Notes: generated by a model not told the origin, from the sequence alone. Shown: positions 45,855 through 53,920, numbered from the stretch's first letter. The stretch is DNA of 64,000 nt from Stappia sp. 28M-7 (GCF_014252955.1 NZ_JACMIA010000001.1:2998258-3062257), one strand, 5' to 3'. A program made the numbers and translations.

Positions 45855-46682
45855 TCAGGAACGTGTCGCGGCAAGGGCGCGGCGCAGCAGCACCCGCGCC
45901 AGATGGAGACGGACGGCAGCCGGGGCATGGACGTCGTCGAGCGGTTGCAGGTCGCCCTCAAGCAGCTCGGCCGCCTCGTCCGGCGAGGCGCCGCGGTCGA
46001 TGGCGGACATCGCGCCGGTGGCCAGCACCGGCGTCGGTCCGACGCCGAAGAAGGCCGCGCGGACACCGGACGGACGGTCGACCAGCACGATGCCGGCCAG
46101 CGCGTAGTCGCCCGACCGGCGCGCCAGCTCCATGGTGGTCTGCCGTTCGCCGGCCACCGCCACCGGCACCTCGACGGCGACGATCATCTCGTCCTCGGCA
46201 AGGTCCGTGGTGAACAGGTCGATGAAGAAGTCGCCGGCCCGCACGCGGCGCTCGCCGGCCGGACCGCGCAGCACGATCACAGCATCCAGCGCCAGCATGC
46301 AGGCGGGCAGCTCGGCAGCCGGGTCCGCATAGGCGAGCGAGCCGCCGATGGTGCCGCGATTGCGGATCGCCGCATGGGCGATCAGGGGTGCGGCCTGCGC
46401 AATCGCCGGCACATGGCGGGCGACGAGGTCGGAGGTGGCGAGCTCCCGGTGACGGGTCAGCGCGCCGATGCGCAGGAGCTCGCCGACGAGCTCGATGCCC
46501 GACAGTTCGGCAACGCCGTTGATGTCGATAAGGGACGTTTCGCCGGCCAGTCGCAGATTGAGCGATGCAACGAGGCTCTGCCCGCCGGCAAGGATGCGCG
46601 CCTCGCCCCGCGACTGCTCCAGCAGGGAAATGGCGTGCGCAAGATCGTTCGCCCGGATGTACCCGGCCGCTGCGGCTTTCAT
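45855..46682 (-). CDS. FAD-binding medium subunit of the hydroxylase (CoxM-like)
   Basis: FAD subunit of 275 residues. The FAD signatures ARILAGGQSLVASLNLRLA (about 30-48) and AIRNRGTIGGSLAYADPAAE (about 105-125) are clear. GGGGGAGG upstream supports ATG 46682. It is first in the operon, followed by the Fe-S and Mo subunits, then the TRAP genes. Divergent from a TetR gene. Confidence 0.93.
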   Translation of the reverse strand: MKAAAAGYIRANDLAHAISLLEQSRGEARILAGGQSLVASLNLRLAGETSLIDINGVAELSGIELVGELLRIGALTRHRELATSDLVARHVPAIAQAAPLIAHAAIRNRGTIGGSLAYADPAAELPACMLALDAVIVLRGPAGERRVRAGDFFIDLFTTDLAEDEMIVAVEVPVAVAGERQTTMELARRSGDYALAGIVLVDRPSGVRAAFFGVGPTPVLATGAMSAIDRGASPDEAAELLEGDLQPLDDVHAPAAVRLHLARVLLRRALAATRS

Positions 46683-46766
46683 CTCGATTTCCTCCCCCGC
46701 GCCGCCATGGCGACCCGGCCCTTTCCCCCCGGAAAGGTTGTCCCGGATCGGCGGCACACTCTTATT

Positions 46767-46778
46767 GATCAAATGATC
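46767..46778. promoter_or_regulatory. Inverted repeat GATCA-AA-TGATC between the hydroxylase operon and TetR
   Basis: Perfect 5-bp arms around AA in an AT-rich patch of the 195-nt divergent gap. It is 85-96 nt upstream of the CoxM-like start and 100 nt upstream of the TetR start. Candidate TetR operator by position; the arms are short. Confidence 0.4.
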
Positions 46779-46877
46779 TATTGCGGCCGGAGAAATTGCA
46801 AGAGAAAACTTGACGGAGCGGTTTCCGCCCTCAACAAGAGGTCAGCCCAGAAATTCTGCCCCGAAGAGCGCAGCACG

Positions 46878-47552
46878 ATGACAAAAGCTTCCCCTTCCGC
46901 AGGCGATCGCAAGCGCCTGTCCCCCGAAGAGCGACGGGCGATGATCCTGGCCGGCGCGACGGCCTACTTTTCCGAAGTGGGGCTGGAAGGAAACACGCGC
47001 GAGCTGTCGAAGCGGCTCGGTGTCACGCAGTCGCTGATCTTCAATTATTTCAGCACCAAGACCGACCTGCTGGAGGCGGTCTATCGCAGCGTCTATCTCG
47101 ACCGGATCTCGCCGGACTGGCCGGCGCTGATCGCCGACCGCAGCCGCTCGATCCACGACCGGGCGCTGACCTTCTACCGCGAATACACGCAGGCGATCTT
47201 CAGCTACGAATGGATGCGCATCTTCATGTTCTCCGGCCTTGCCGGCGCGGAGCTGAACCGGCGTTACCTGGAACATGTCAGCGGGCTGCTGTTGCGTCCG
47301 TTGATGGAGGAGTTCCGCCACGCCGCCCCCGGCCCCCGCAAGCCGGAGATGGAGGACATCTGGAACCTGCACGGCGGGATCATCTATATCGGCATCCGCC
47401 GCTACGTCTATCAGGTGCCCTGCCCCGACGACCAGGATCCGGCGATCTGCGCCGCGATCAGCCGCTTCGTCGATGCCTTCGACATCCCCTGCCCGAGCAC
47501 GGAGAGCCTGCCGGCCCGCAACGCTCAGGCCGCCGACATCACCACCAGGTAG
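46878..47552 (+). CDS. TetR-family transcriptional regulator
   Basis: Regulator of 224 residues with an N-terminal helix-turn-helix (NTRELSKRLGVTQSLIFNYF near 40-60) and helical ligand domain. ATG 46878 is chosen; the much longer upstream frame to 45432 is antisense to the hydroxylase genes and not coding. Divergent from the molybdenum hydroxylase/TRAP operon, it is probably its repressor. Its 3' end overlaps the convergent membrane-protein gene by 28 nt. Confidence 0.88.
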   Translation: MTKASPSAGDRKRLSPEERRAMILAGATAYFSEVGLEGNTRELSKRLGVTQSLIFNYFSTKTDLLEAVYRSVYLDRISPDWPALIADRSRSIHDRALTFYREYTQAIFSYEWMRIFMFSGLAGAELNRRYLEHVSGLLLRPLMEEFRHAAPGPRKPEMEDIWNLHGGIIYIGIRRYVYQVPCPDDQDPAICAAISRFVDAFDIPCPSTESLPARNAQAADITTR

Positions 47553-47926
47553 ATGAGGATGAACAGCGGCGGCACGCCGAGGAAGGCGTCGCCGAACAGG
47601 AACAGCTTCAGCAGGAAGAACAGGAAGGCCGAGTAGAGGCACGCCGCGAAGGGCATCAGGAAGCCCGGCGTGATCGGCGCCGTGAGCGCCAGCAGCGGAT
47701 CGGTCAGCTTCCTCAGCACCACGAAGAAGGTGAGATCGCGGTCCGAGCCGACGAAGAACTCCAGCACCCCGCGCGAGAACAGGAAGGCGGCAAGCCCGGT
47801 CAACGCATAGGTTCCGCCCAGGAAGATCGCCACTTCGGCAGGAGCGCCGGCGACCATGAAGGTGACGAGGGCGAGCAGGTAGGTGGCGATGAGCAGAAGA
47901 ACGCCGCCGAACGCGGAAGCTGGCAT
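47525..47926 (-). CDS. Four-helix membrane protein, symporter-associated, unknown function
   Basis: Hydrophobic protein of 133 residues with about four membrane helices (GVLLLIATYLLALVTFMVAG, EVAIFLGGTYALTGLAAFLF, MPFAACLYSAFLFFLLKLFL, VPPLFILIYLVVM). LRKLTDPLLALTAPITP weakly recalls YggT-type proteins. The gene lies just beyond the terminator of the sodium/solute symporter, with the same orientation. I do not know its function. Confidence 0.68.
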   Translation of the reverse strand: MPASAFGGVLLLIATYLLALVTFMVAGAPAEVAIFLGGTYALTGLAAFLFSRGVLEFFVGSDRDLTFFVVLRKLTDPLLALTAPITPGFLMPFAACLYSAFLFFLLKLFLFGDAFLGVPPLFILIYLVVMSAA

Positions 47927-47948
47927 GAATGTCCGTCCCTTCGAGGAT

Positions 47949-47978
47949 AAAAAAGCGCAGGGCCCGTGGGCCCTGCGC
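47949..47978 (-). terminator. Intrinsic terminator of the symporter operon
   Basis: On the minus strand an 11-bp perfect stem (GCGCAGGGCCC at 47955-47965 and GGGCCCTGCGC at 47968-47978 on +) with a 2-base loop runs into six T residues (A-tract 47949-47954 on +). It is 21 nt after the symporter stop. Confidence 0.88.
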
Positions 47979-47998
47979 CTTGTTCTATAGCCGCTTTG

Positions 47999-49858
47999 TC
48001 AGTGGCCTTGAACCATCATCGTGCCGCCCTTGGGCAGGCGCAGACGATCCACGAAGTCCTGCATCTCCTGACTGGGCTCCGGCGTGATCAGCGACACCAC
48101 ATAGGTGACGACGAACGCGACCGGGACACCGAAGACGCCGGCAGAGATCGACGCCACGCCGAACCACGAGATCTCGTCGCCCGTGCCCTTGACGAAGTCG
48201 AAGCCGTACACGTTGCCGATCAGGTAGTACATCGTGACGCAGAAGCCGGACGCCATGCCGAGCACGCCGCCGAGCGTCGTCGTCCGCTTCCACCACACGC
48301 CCATGACGAGCGGGGCGAAGAGGCCGGCAGCCGCGATCGAGAACGCCCACGCCACCATCGACAGAATGTCGGACGGTTTGGTGCGCGCCAGGAAGGCCGC
48401 CGCAAGCGCGACCACCACAAGCAGGATCTTGGCGACCAACAGGCGGCGCTTGGCGTCCGCATTCGGGTCGATCATCTTGTAGTAGACGTCGTGCGACAGG
48501 GCGTTGGCGATGGCCAGCAGCAGGCCGTCGGCGGTCGAGAGCGCCGCGGCGAAACCGCCGGCACCGACGAGACCGACAACCCAGATCGGCATGCCGGCGA
48601 TCGACGGGGTCGAAAGCACGATCATGTCGTTGTTCAGCTTCAGCTCGGTATACGGGAAGCCCGTTGCGAACCCCTTGGCCTCGCAGGCCGCCTGGATCGC
48701 CGCGACGGTTTCCGCCTTCACGCCGCAGATCGTCACCAGCTGGTGACCGGCGATAGAGCCCCACTGGATCATCCACTGCGGAATGGCGGAGAAGGCGAGC
48801 TGGTAGTTCGCCTCCGCACCGGCACCCACGAAGAGACCCATCAGGTTGAACTTCGAGAAGGCCGCATAGGCGGGAGCCGTGAAGTACAGCAGGAAGATGA
48901 AGAGCAGCGACCAGCCCACCGACTTGCGCGCCTCACGAACCGTCGGGGTCGTGAAGAAGCGCATGAGGATGTGCGGCAGCGAGGCCGTACCCACCATCAG
49001 GCAGAAGATCAGGAAGAAGTAGTCCTGGGCGCTGTAGGTCTGGAACGGCGCGACGTGCGTCCGCGTGACCTCCAGGAGCCGCTCGTACTCCGCGATCTGC
49101 GACAGGGCGCCGCCGTAGGTCAGCTGCGGCACCGGAATGCCGAACTGCACGGTGGACATCCAGATCGCCGGAAGCAGGTAGGCGACGATCAGCACGATGT
49201 ACTGAGCCACCTGCGTCCAGGTCACCGCCTTCATGCCGCCCAGCATCGAGCAGACGAGAATGCCCGCAAGACCGGCGAACACCGCATAGCGGAAGTCGAT
49301 GCCGAGGAACTGCGAGGCGATGATGCCCGAGGCGTAGACCTGCGCCGTGATGTAGGTGAACGAGCAGCAGAACAGCACGACGATACCGACGAGCCGGGCC
49401 ATGTTGCCGCCGTAGCGGGTGCCCAGGAAGTCGGGCACCGTGTAGGCGCCGAACTTGCGCAGGTAGGGTGCCAGAAGCACGGCCACCAGCACGTAGCCGC
49501 CGGTCCAGCCCAGCACGAAGGCGAGGCCGTCATAACCCAGCACGAAGAGCGTGCCGGCCATGCCGACGAAGGACGCGCCGGACATCCAGTCCGCGCCCGT
49601 CGCCATGCCGTTGTAGATGGCAGGCACCGAGCGTCCGGCGACGTAGTATTCCGCCACCTGCGCCGTTCGCGACATGATGCCGATGAACGCGTAGATGCCG
49701 ATCGTGGCGGCCATGTAGCACCACAGGATGAACCTGTCGGGCACGCCGATCATGGAGAAGATCGCCATCAGGACGACGAAAGCGGCAAAGCCGCCGACGT
49801 AGATCCCGTAGATCTTCCCGAGGTTGTCGGTGAAATCACCCTTCATGGAAAGTGCCAT
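47999..49858 (-). CDS. Sodium/solute symporter, VC_2705-type
   Basis: Sodium:solute symporter (SSS family) of 619 residues with about 13-14 helices. RSVPAIYNGMATGADWMSGASF and VPDFLGTRYGGNMARLVG are family segments, and GGFAAALSTADGLLLAIANALSHD is the conserved sodium-site helix. The type pairs with a small DUF4212 subunit, encoded 10 nt upstream, and typically carries acetate or another short acid. ATG 49858 follows GGGGGATCC; ATG 49846 is also possible. Confidence 0.93.
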   Translation of the reverse strand: MALSMKGDFTDNLGKIYGIYVGGFAAFVVLMAIFSMIGVPDRFILWCYMAATIGIYAFIGIMSRTAQVAEYYVAGRSVPAIYNGMATGADWMSGASFVGMAGTLFVLGYDGLAFVLGWTGGYVLVAVLLAPYLRKFGAYTVPDFLGTRYGGNMARLVGIVVLFCCSFTYITAQVYASGIIASQFLGIDFRYAVFAGLAGILVCSMLGGMKAVTWTQVAQYIVLIVAYLLPAIWMSTVQFGIPVPQLTYGGALSQIAEYERLLEVTRTHVAPFQTYSAQDYFFLIFCLMVGTASLPHILMRFFTTPTVREARKSVGWSLLFIFLLYFTAPAYAAFSKFNLMGLFVGAGAEANYQLAFSAIPQWMIQWGSIAGHQLVTICGVKAETVAAIQAACEAKGFATGFPYTELKLNNDMIVLSTPSIAGMPIWVVGLVGAGGFAAALSTADGLLLAIANALSHDVYYKMIDPNADAKRRLLVAKILLVVVALAAAFLARTKPSDILSMVAWAFSIAAAGLFAPLVMGVWWKRTTTLGGVLGMASGFCVTMYYLIGNVYGFDFVKGTGDEISWFGVASISAGVFGVPVAFVVTYVVSLITPEPSQEMQDFVDRLRLPKGGTMMVQGH

Positions 49859-49868
49859 TGGATCCCCC

Positions 49869-50135
49869 TCAGTCTTCGGCGACGCCGAATTCCTCGTCGA
49901 TCGCATTCTGGCGCGAAGCGAACCAGAAGATCTGGATGACGAAGACGATGAGCGACCCCTGCGCGGCCATGTAGAAGCCGAGCGGGAAGCCAAGGATCAC
50001 GACGTCGTTCAACGCCGTCACGAAGAAGTGGATGAAGAAGCCGAAGAACGCCCAGATGGCCAGCGAAACCCACATCAGGTTGCGCGTCTTGGACCAGTGC
50101 GCCTCCGCCACTTCCGGTGGCAGTTTCTCGGTCAA
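49869..50135 (-). CDS. DUF4212 small subunit of the sodium/solute symporter
   Basis: Membrane protein of 88 residues with two helices (RNLMWVSLAIWAFFGFFIHF and GFPLGFYMAAQGSLIVFVIQ). Ends RQNAIDEEFGVAED. The TTG at 50135 is preferred because GGAGGA (minus strand, 50147-50142) lies 6 nt upstream and the product then matches the family length; a frame to 50204 is open but has no such site. It forms a two-part transporter with the symporter. Confidence 0.88.
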   Translation of the reverse strand: MTEKLPPEVAEAHWSKTRNLMWVSLAIWAFFGFFIHFFVTALNDVVILGFPLGFYMAAQGSLIVFVIQIFWFASRQNAIDEEFGVAED

Positions 50136-50254
50136 AACAAATCCTCCCACTGAATGCACCGTCGGCTGAACGACCTCGGCCAGCCCGGTCTTCCCCGCCC
50201 GCAATAATCACAAAGTCTAATAGGGTCCTCCCCGACCTTTTCGCACTAGCAGCA

Positions 50255-50268
50255 TGCGATATATTGCA
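50255..50268. promoter_or_regulatory. Near-perfect palindrome TGCGATATATTGCA
   Basis: A 14-bp near-palindrome (one mismatched pair) in the 249-nt gap between the divergent symporter and hypothetical/exonuclease operons, about 120 nt from either start. Position suits a shared operator. The rest of that gap shows no gene or terminator. Confidence 0.33.
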
Positions 50269-50384
50269 ATGCAGGGGCACTTGCGCCGTCAGGTTATTCT
50301 CTTCAATGTAGAAAAGGAAAGTTATCCGAAAGACTAATCACGAAAGCCGGGACCAACCGGCCGGCCACCAGGGAGTAGCACCAA

Positions 50385-51011
50385 GTGCTTGATTTGATTG
50401 GATCCATCCTGCCCCGACGGCAGCGCTCCGACTGGGACTCGGCGGTCGAGGCGATCCGCGCCGGCGCGGCTTTTCTCGCGCAAGGGGCGAGCTACTCGTA
50501 CCTGCGCGCCCGCTCGCTGCTCGCCGGGCCCCGTCTCTTCCAGGACGAGGGATTCGGCATGGCGCTGAAGATCTGCAAATGGGAGGGATTCGCGGTCGCG
50601 GCGCAGGACCTGATCCTGATGATCGAGGCGGAGGTGCGCCCGCATCTTCCCGCCGATCCGAAGCTGCGCGCCGCCGGCCTTGCCGAGCTCTACCGCACGG
50701 TGCTGGCCGCCGAAGAGATGCCCGAGCACCGCGCCGAGCGCGGCTGGGACGACGTGATCGAGGAGTTCGACCGCCGGCTGGAGGTCTACATGGACAAGCC
50801 GCCGCTCAAGCCGGACGCGATCTCCATCGCCACCGCCCTGCGCCTGCTCGACCACGCCCCCATCGACAGCGCCGTGCGCGAGGCCGACAAGATGATGGTG
50901 GTCAACAACGTCGCCTTCCGCTTCATCGACTACCAGGCCACCTTGCGCAAGCGCATCGACCTCGTCGCCTTCGCCCGCCAGCTTTCCGACAGGATGGTGG
51001 CGGTGTCGTGA
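50385..51011 (+). CDS. Conserved hypothetical protein, upstream of the exonuclease-CBS-DUF294 gene
   Basis: Soluble helical protein of 208 residues with no membrane segment or signal peptide. Regions such as LARSLLAGPRLFQ-like RARSLLAGPRLFQDEGFG and AAEEMPEHRAERGWDDVIEEF look conserved, but I do not recognise the family. GTG 50385 is preceded by AGGGAG (50370-50375). Its stop overlaps the next start (GTGA), so it is probably a partner of that signalling protein, both being linked to the symporter. Confidence 0.72.
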   Translation: MLDLIGSILPRRQRSDWDSAVEAIRAGAAFLAQGASYSYLRARSLLAGPRLFQDEGFGMALKICKWEGFAVAAQDLILMIEAEVRPHLPADPKLRAAGLAELYRTVLAAEEMPEHRAERGWDDVIEEFDRRLEVYMDKPPLKPDAISIATALRLLDHAPIDSAVREADKMMVVNNVAFRFIDYQATLRKRIDLVAFARQLSDRMVAVS

Positions 51012-53182
51012 GCCCGGCGTCGCGCCAAGGCAACGGACAACGCGCCGGCGCGACGCCCCTGATCGCGCTCGATGTGGTCGTGCTCGACACCGAGACCACC
51101 GGTCTCGACATCCGCAAGGACCGCATCGTGCAGATCGGCGCGGTGCGCATGGAAGGGGTGGAGGTCCATCCCGAACTCAGCTTCCAGGAACTCGTCGCCC
51201 CCGGCCTTGCGATCCCGGAGGTCGCCCGCCGCATCCACGGGCTCGGCGACGAGGACGTCGCCGGCAAGCCGGACTTCTCGCAAGTCGGCCCGCGGCTGCT
51301 GGAATTCATCGGCGATTCCGTCGTCGTCGGCCATTCGATCCATTTCGACCTCGCCGTGCTGCGCCACGAGGCCGACCGGCACGGCATCGCCTGGCGCGAG
51401 CCGCGCTCGCTCGACGTGGCGCTGCTGGTCGCGGGCCTCGACCGGGCGATGATCGACACCTCGCTCGACAGTCTGGCGCTCGGCTACGGCATCCCGGTGG
51501 AAGGGCGGCACACCGCCTTCGGCGATGCAGTCGCGACCGCGCGGATCTATTCCGCGCTGATCCCCAGGCTGCTCGCCAAGGACGTGCGCACGCTCGCGGA
51601 GGCGGAGAACCTGTCGCGCAAGCCCGCCGGCCTGATCGCCCGGCAGGAGGAGGCCGGCTGGTTCGAGCGCCCCTCCGAGCGGCCGGACTTCTCCCGCGCG
51701 GTGATGCGCTCGGGCAGCCAGCGCGCCATCGACAGCTTCCTCTACCGCCACCGACTGGCCGACGTGATGAACAGCCCGCCGATCTGCATCGCGCCGGAGG
51801 CGAGTCTGCACGAGGCCGCGCAGCTGATGGCCGACCGCGGCATCGGCTGCCTGATCGTCGATCCCGCGCACGAGGACGGGGAGCCCGGTATCGTCACCGA
51901 ACGCGACGTGCTGCATGCGCTGGCCCGAGAGGGACCTGGCGCCAGCGAGGTTGCGGTCGGAAAGGTGATGAGCGCGCCGGTGATCAGCGCGCCCGACGAC
52001 ACGTTCCTCTATCGCGCCCTCGGCCTGATGGCCCGGCGCAACCTGCGCTATATCGGCGTCACCGACGGCGCCGGACGGCTGGCCGGCGTCTTCACTCTGC
52101 GCACGCTGCTGCGCAAGCGCGCGCTGGCAACGCTGACCGTCGGCGACGAGATCGCCACCGCCGCCCGCCCGCGCGATCTTGCAAGGGTGCAGGCCGCCCT
52201 GCCCTCGCTCGCCGCCGGGCTGCTGGCCGACGGCCAGGACGCACGGCAGGTGGCGGCGATCATCGCGGCGGAAGCGCGGGCGATGACGGCGCGCGCGGCG
52301 GAACTGGCCGAGGCGGAGCTGGTGGCCGCCGGCCGTGGCCCGGCGCCGGCCGACTATGCGCTGCTGGTGCTGGGTTCGGGCGGGCGCGGCGAAAGCCTGC
52401 TCGCCCCCGACCAGGACAATGCGCTGGTGATCGCCGACGACTATACGGGCGATCTCGACGACCCCGACGACTGGTTCACCCGCTTTGCCGCGCGCATCAA
52501 CGAGATCCTCGACCGCGCGGGCATCCCCTATTGCAAGGGCGGGGTGATGGCGAAGAACCGGCCCTGGCGGCGACGCCTCGGCGAATGGCTGGATCAGGCG
52601 CGCGACTGGGCCGGCCACCCCTCGCCGCAGGCGCTGCTCAGCGTCGACATCTTCTACGATTTCACGCCCGCGCATGTGTCGGGCAGCGGCGGCAGCCGAC
52701 TGGCGGGGCAGCTGCGGCGGGACGCCGGCGAGATCGCCCGCGGCTCGCTCTCCATGCTGCGGGCGCTCGGCAATGCGGCCGGCAGCCACGCCCCGCCGCT
52801 CGGCCTGTTCGGGCGGATTAAGAAGGACGACACGGGCCGCGTCGACCTCAAGGCCGGCGGGCTGCTGCCCATCGTTTCGGGCGCCCGCGCCATCGCCCTG
52901 CGCCACGGCGTCGCCTCGCTGTCGACGCCCCAGCGCCTGCGCCAGGCGGCGGAAAAGGCCGGCCGCTCGCAGGCGGATGCGGACCTGCTCGCCGACATCC
53001 ATGGCTTCCTGATGCGACTGATCCTGACCCAGCAGATCGTCGACCTGGAGGCCGGCGTGCCGCCGACCAACCGGGTGCGGCTCGACGCGCTGAGCCACCG
53101 CGACCAGGACGAGCTGCGCGAGGCGCTCGGCCGGATCGACCTGATCACCCACATGCTGCAGGACCTGTTGCAGGGCCTGTAG
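51008..53182 (+). CDS. Exonuclease-CBS-DUF294 nucleotidyltransferase-like fusion protein
   Basis: Protein of 724 residues with three parts. Residues 20-190: DEDDh 3'-5' exonuclease (Asp27, Glu29 in LDTETTG; Asp114 in IHFDLA; His168 and Asp173 in RHTAFGDA). Residues 253-372: two CBS domains, which bind adenosine nucleotides. Residues 395-720: DUF294 nucleotidyltransferase-like domain (LGSGGRGESLLAPDQD, 455-470) and its C-terminal helical part. Similar CBS-DUF294 proteins sit beside SSS symporters and are thought to sense nucleotides for transport control. The start GTG 51008 overlaps the previous stop. Confidence 0.88.
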   Translation: MSPASRQGNGQRAGATPLIALDVVVLDTETTGLDIRKDRIVQIGAVRMEGVEVHPELSFQELVAPGLAIPEVARRIHGLGDEDVAGKPDFSQVGPRLLEFIGDSVVVGHSIHFDLAVLRHEADRHGIAWREPRSLDVALLVAGLDRAMIDTSLDSLALGYGIPVEGRHTAFGDAVATARIYSALIPRLLAKDVRTLAEAENLSRKPAGLIARQEEAGWFERPSERPDFSRAVMRSGSQRAIDSFLYRHRLADVMNSPPICIAPEASLHEAAQLMADRGIGCLIVDPAHEDGEPGIVTERDVLHALAREGPGASEVAVGKVMSAPVISAPDDTFLYRALGLMARRNLRYIGVTDGAGRLAGVFTLRTLLRKRALATLTVGDEIATAARPRDLARVQAALPSLAAGLLADGQDARQVAAIIAAEARAMTARAAELAEAELVAAGRGPAPADYALLVLGSGGRGESLLAPDQDNALVIADDYTGDLDDPDDWFTRFAARINEILDRAGIPYCKGGVMAKNRPWRRRLGEWLDQARDWAGHPSPQALLSVDIFYDFTPAHVSGSGGSRLAGQLRRDAGEIARGSLSMLRALGNAAGSHAPPLGLFGRIKKDDTGRVDLKAGGLLPIVSGARAIALRHGVASLSTPQRLRQAAEKAGRSQADADLLADIHGFLMRLILTQQIVDLEAGVPPTNRVRLDALSHRDQDELREALGRIDLITHMLQDLLQGL

Positions 53183-53217
53183 CGGGCGCCGGCAATCTCA
53201 GCCGCGCAGGGTCTCGG

Positions 53218-53294
53218 CTAGTGTGGTGAATTTGAAATACGCCTCACTTTGGCAGCACACCCAGAGCGTATTTCAAATTCGAAAACCACACTAG
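53218..53294. repeat. CTAG-ended bulged inverted repeat, copy 1
   Basis: Outer arms CTAGTGTGGT (53218-53227) and ACCACACTAG (53285-53294); inner arms GAATTTGAAATACGC (53228-53242) and GCGTATTTCAAATTC (53266-53280), both perfect. The right side has a 4-base insert GAAA (53281-53284) and the loop is 23 nt. It has the same architecture as copy 2, inverted relative to it. It is AT-richer than surrounding genes and lies 36 nt after the DUF294 fusion gene. Confidence 0.9.
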
Positions 53295-53307
53295 AAACAT
53301 AAACTTG

Positions 53308-53383
53308 CTAGTCACCCTTTTGAATCTGAAGTTCGTTCAGAGCATGCCGTGAAATACGACGAACTTCAGATTCGGGTGACTAG
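53308..53383. repeat. CTAG-ended bulged inverted repeat, copy 2
   Basis: Outer arms CTAGTCACCC (53308-53317) and GGGTGACTAG (53374-53383); inner arms GAATCTGAAGTTCGT (53322-53336) and ACGAACTTCAGATTC (53359-53373), perfect, with a 4-base TTTT insert on the left (53318-53321) and a 22-nt loop. Against the reverse complement of copy 1, the inner arms match at 11 of 15 positions and the changes are compensated on the other arm. It overlaps the 3' end of the next minus-strand gene. Confidence 0.9.
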
Positions 53384-53920
53384 GTCGTTCCACACCATCT
53401 GCCGCGTCAGCTTGCCCGCCTCGACCTCGAACCGGTCGATGAAGCGCACGCCGGAAAAGGCGGTGCCGTCCGGCCATTCGCCCGACAGGGTGCCGAAGCA
53501 GAACACCGTGGCGCCCTCGACGCCCAGCGCCGTGTCGAACCCCTCATAGCTCTTGCGCACGAAGCGGTAACGCCCCTTCGCCCAGGCGGCGAGCTCCTCG
53601 GGTCGGGAAAAGCTGACCCCGCCGGGGAAGGTCATGACGAACCCTTCGGCGAGATATTCCGAGGCGCGGGCGAGATCGCGCGCCTCCATCGCCTCGAGGA
53701 AGCCGCGAACCAGCGCCTGCGGGTCGGGAGACGGCGCGCCCGGCACGCGGGACGTGCCGCCGCGCATGTAGTTGTCGGGCCGCACCTCCTCGATCGCCAC
53801 GGTGATTCCCTCCAGCGGCGCGGCCATCGTGCCGCGCACGGCGGCGGTCAGCCGCTCGCCCAGAAGCCGCCGCGTCTCGGCCGGATAGCCCTCGATCAAG
53901 GTCACGCGCACCACCGGCAT
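53366..53920 (-). CDS. Tautomerase-SnoaL-like fusion protein
   Basis: Protein of 184 residues. Residues 1-60 resemble a 4-oxalocrotonate tautomerase subunit (Pro2 in MPVVRVTLIEGYPAETRRLL; EEVRPDNYMRGG), and residues 65-180 a SnoaL/NTF2-like domain (QALVRGFLEAMEARDLARASEYL, GVRFIDRFEVEAGKLTRQMVW). Fusions of this kind are unusual in my knowledge. The last residues LVTRI and the stop are encoded by the arm of the CTAG repeat, so the original C-terminus has probably been replaced. GGAGGAGAGG precedes ATG 53920. Function unknown. Confidence 0.75.
   Translation of the reverse strand: MPVVRVTLIEGYPAETRRLLGERLTAAVRGTMAAPLEGITVAIEEVRPDNYMRGGTSRVPGAPSPDPQALVRGFLEAMEARDLARASEYLAEGFVMTFPGGVSFSRPEELAAWAKGRYRFVRKSYEGFDTALGVEGATVFCFGTLSGEWPDGTAFSGVRFIDRFEVEAGKLTRQMVWNDLVTRI

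Noticed and set aside
42958-46682. Aerobic CO dehydrogenase (coxMSL) operon
   Set aside because: The gene order fits, but the catalytic loop is not AYRCSFR and no coxDEF-type maturation genes are present.
50930-53152. 740-residue minus-strand frame opposite the exonuclease-DUF294 gene
   Set aside because: The + strand frame has all catalytic residues of three domains; the antisense frame shows none.
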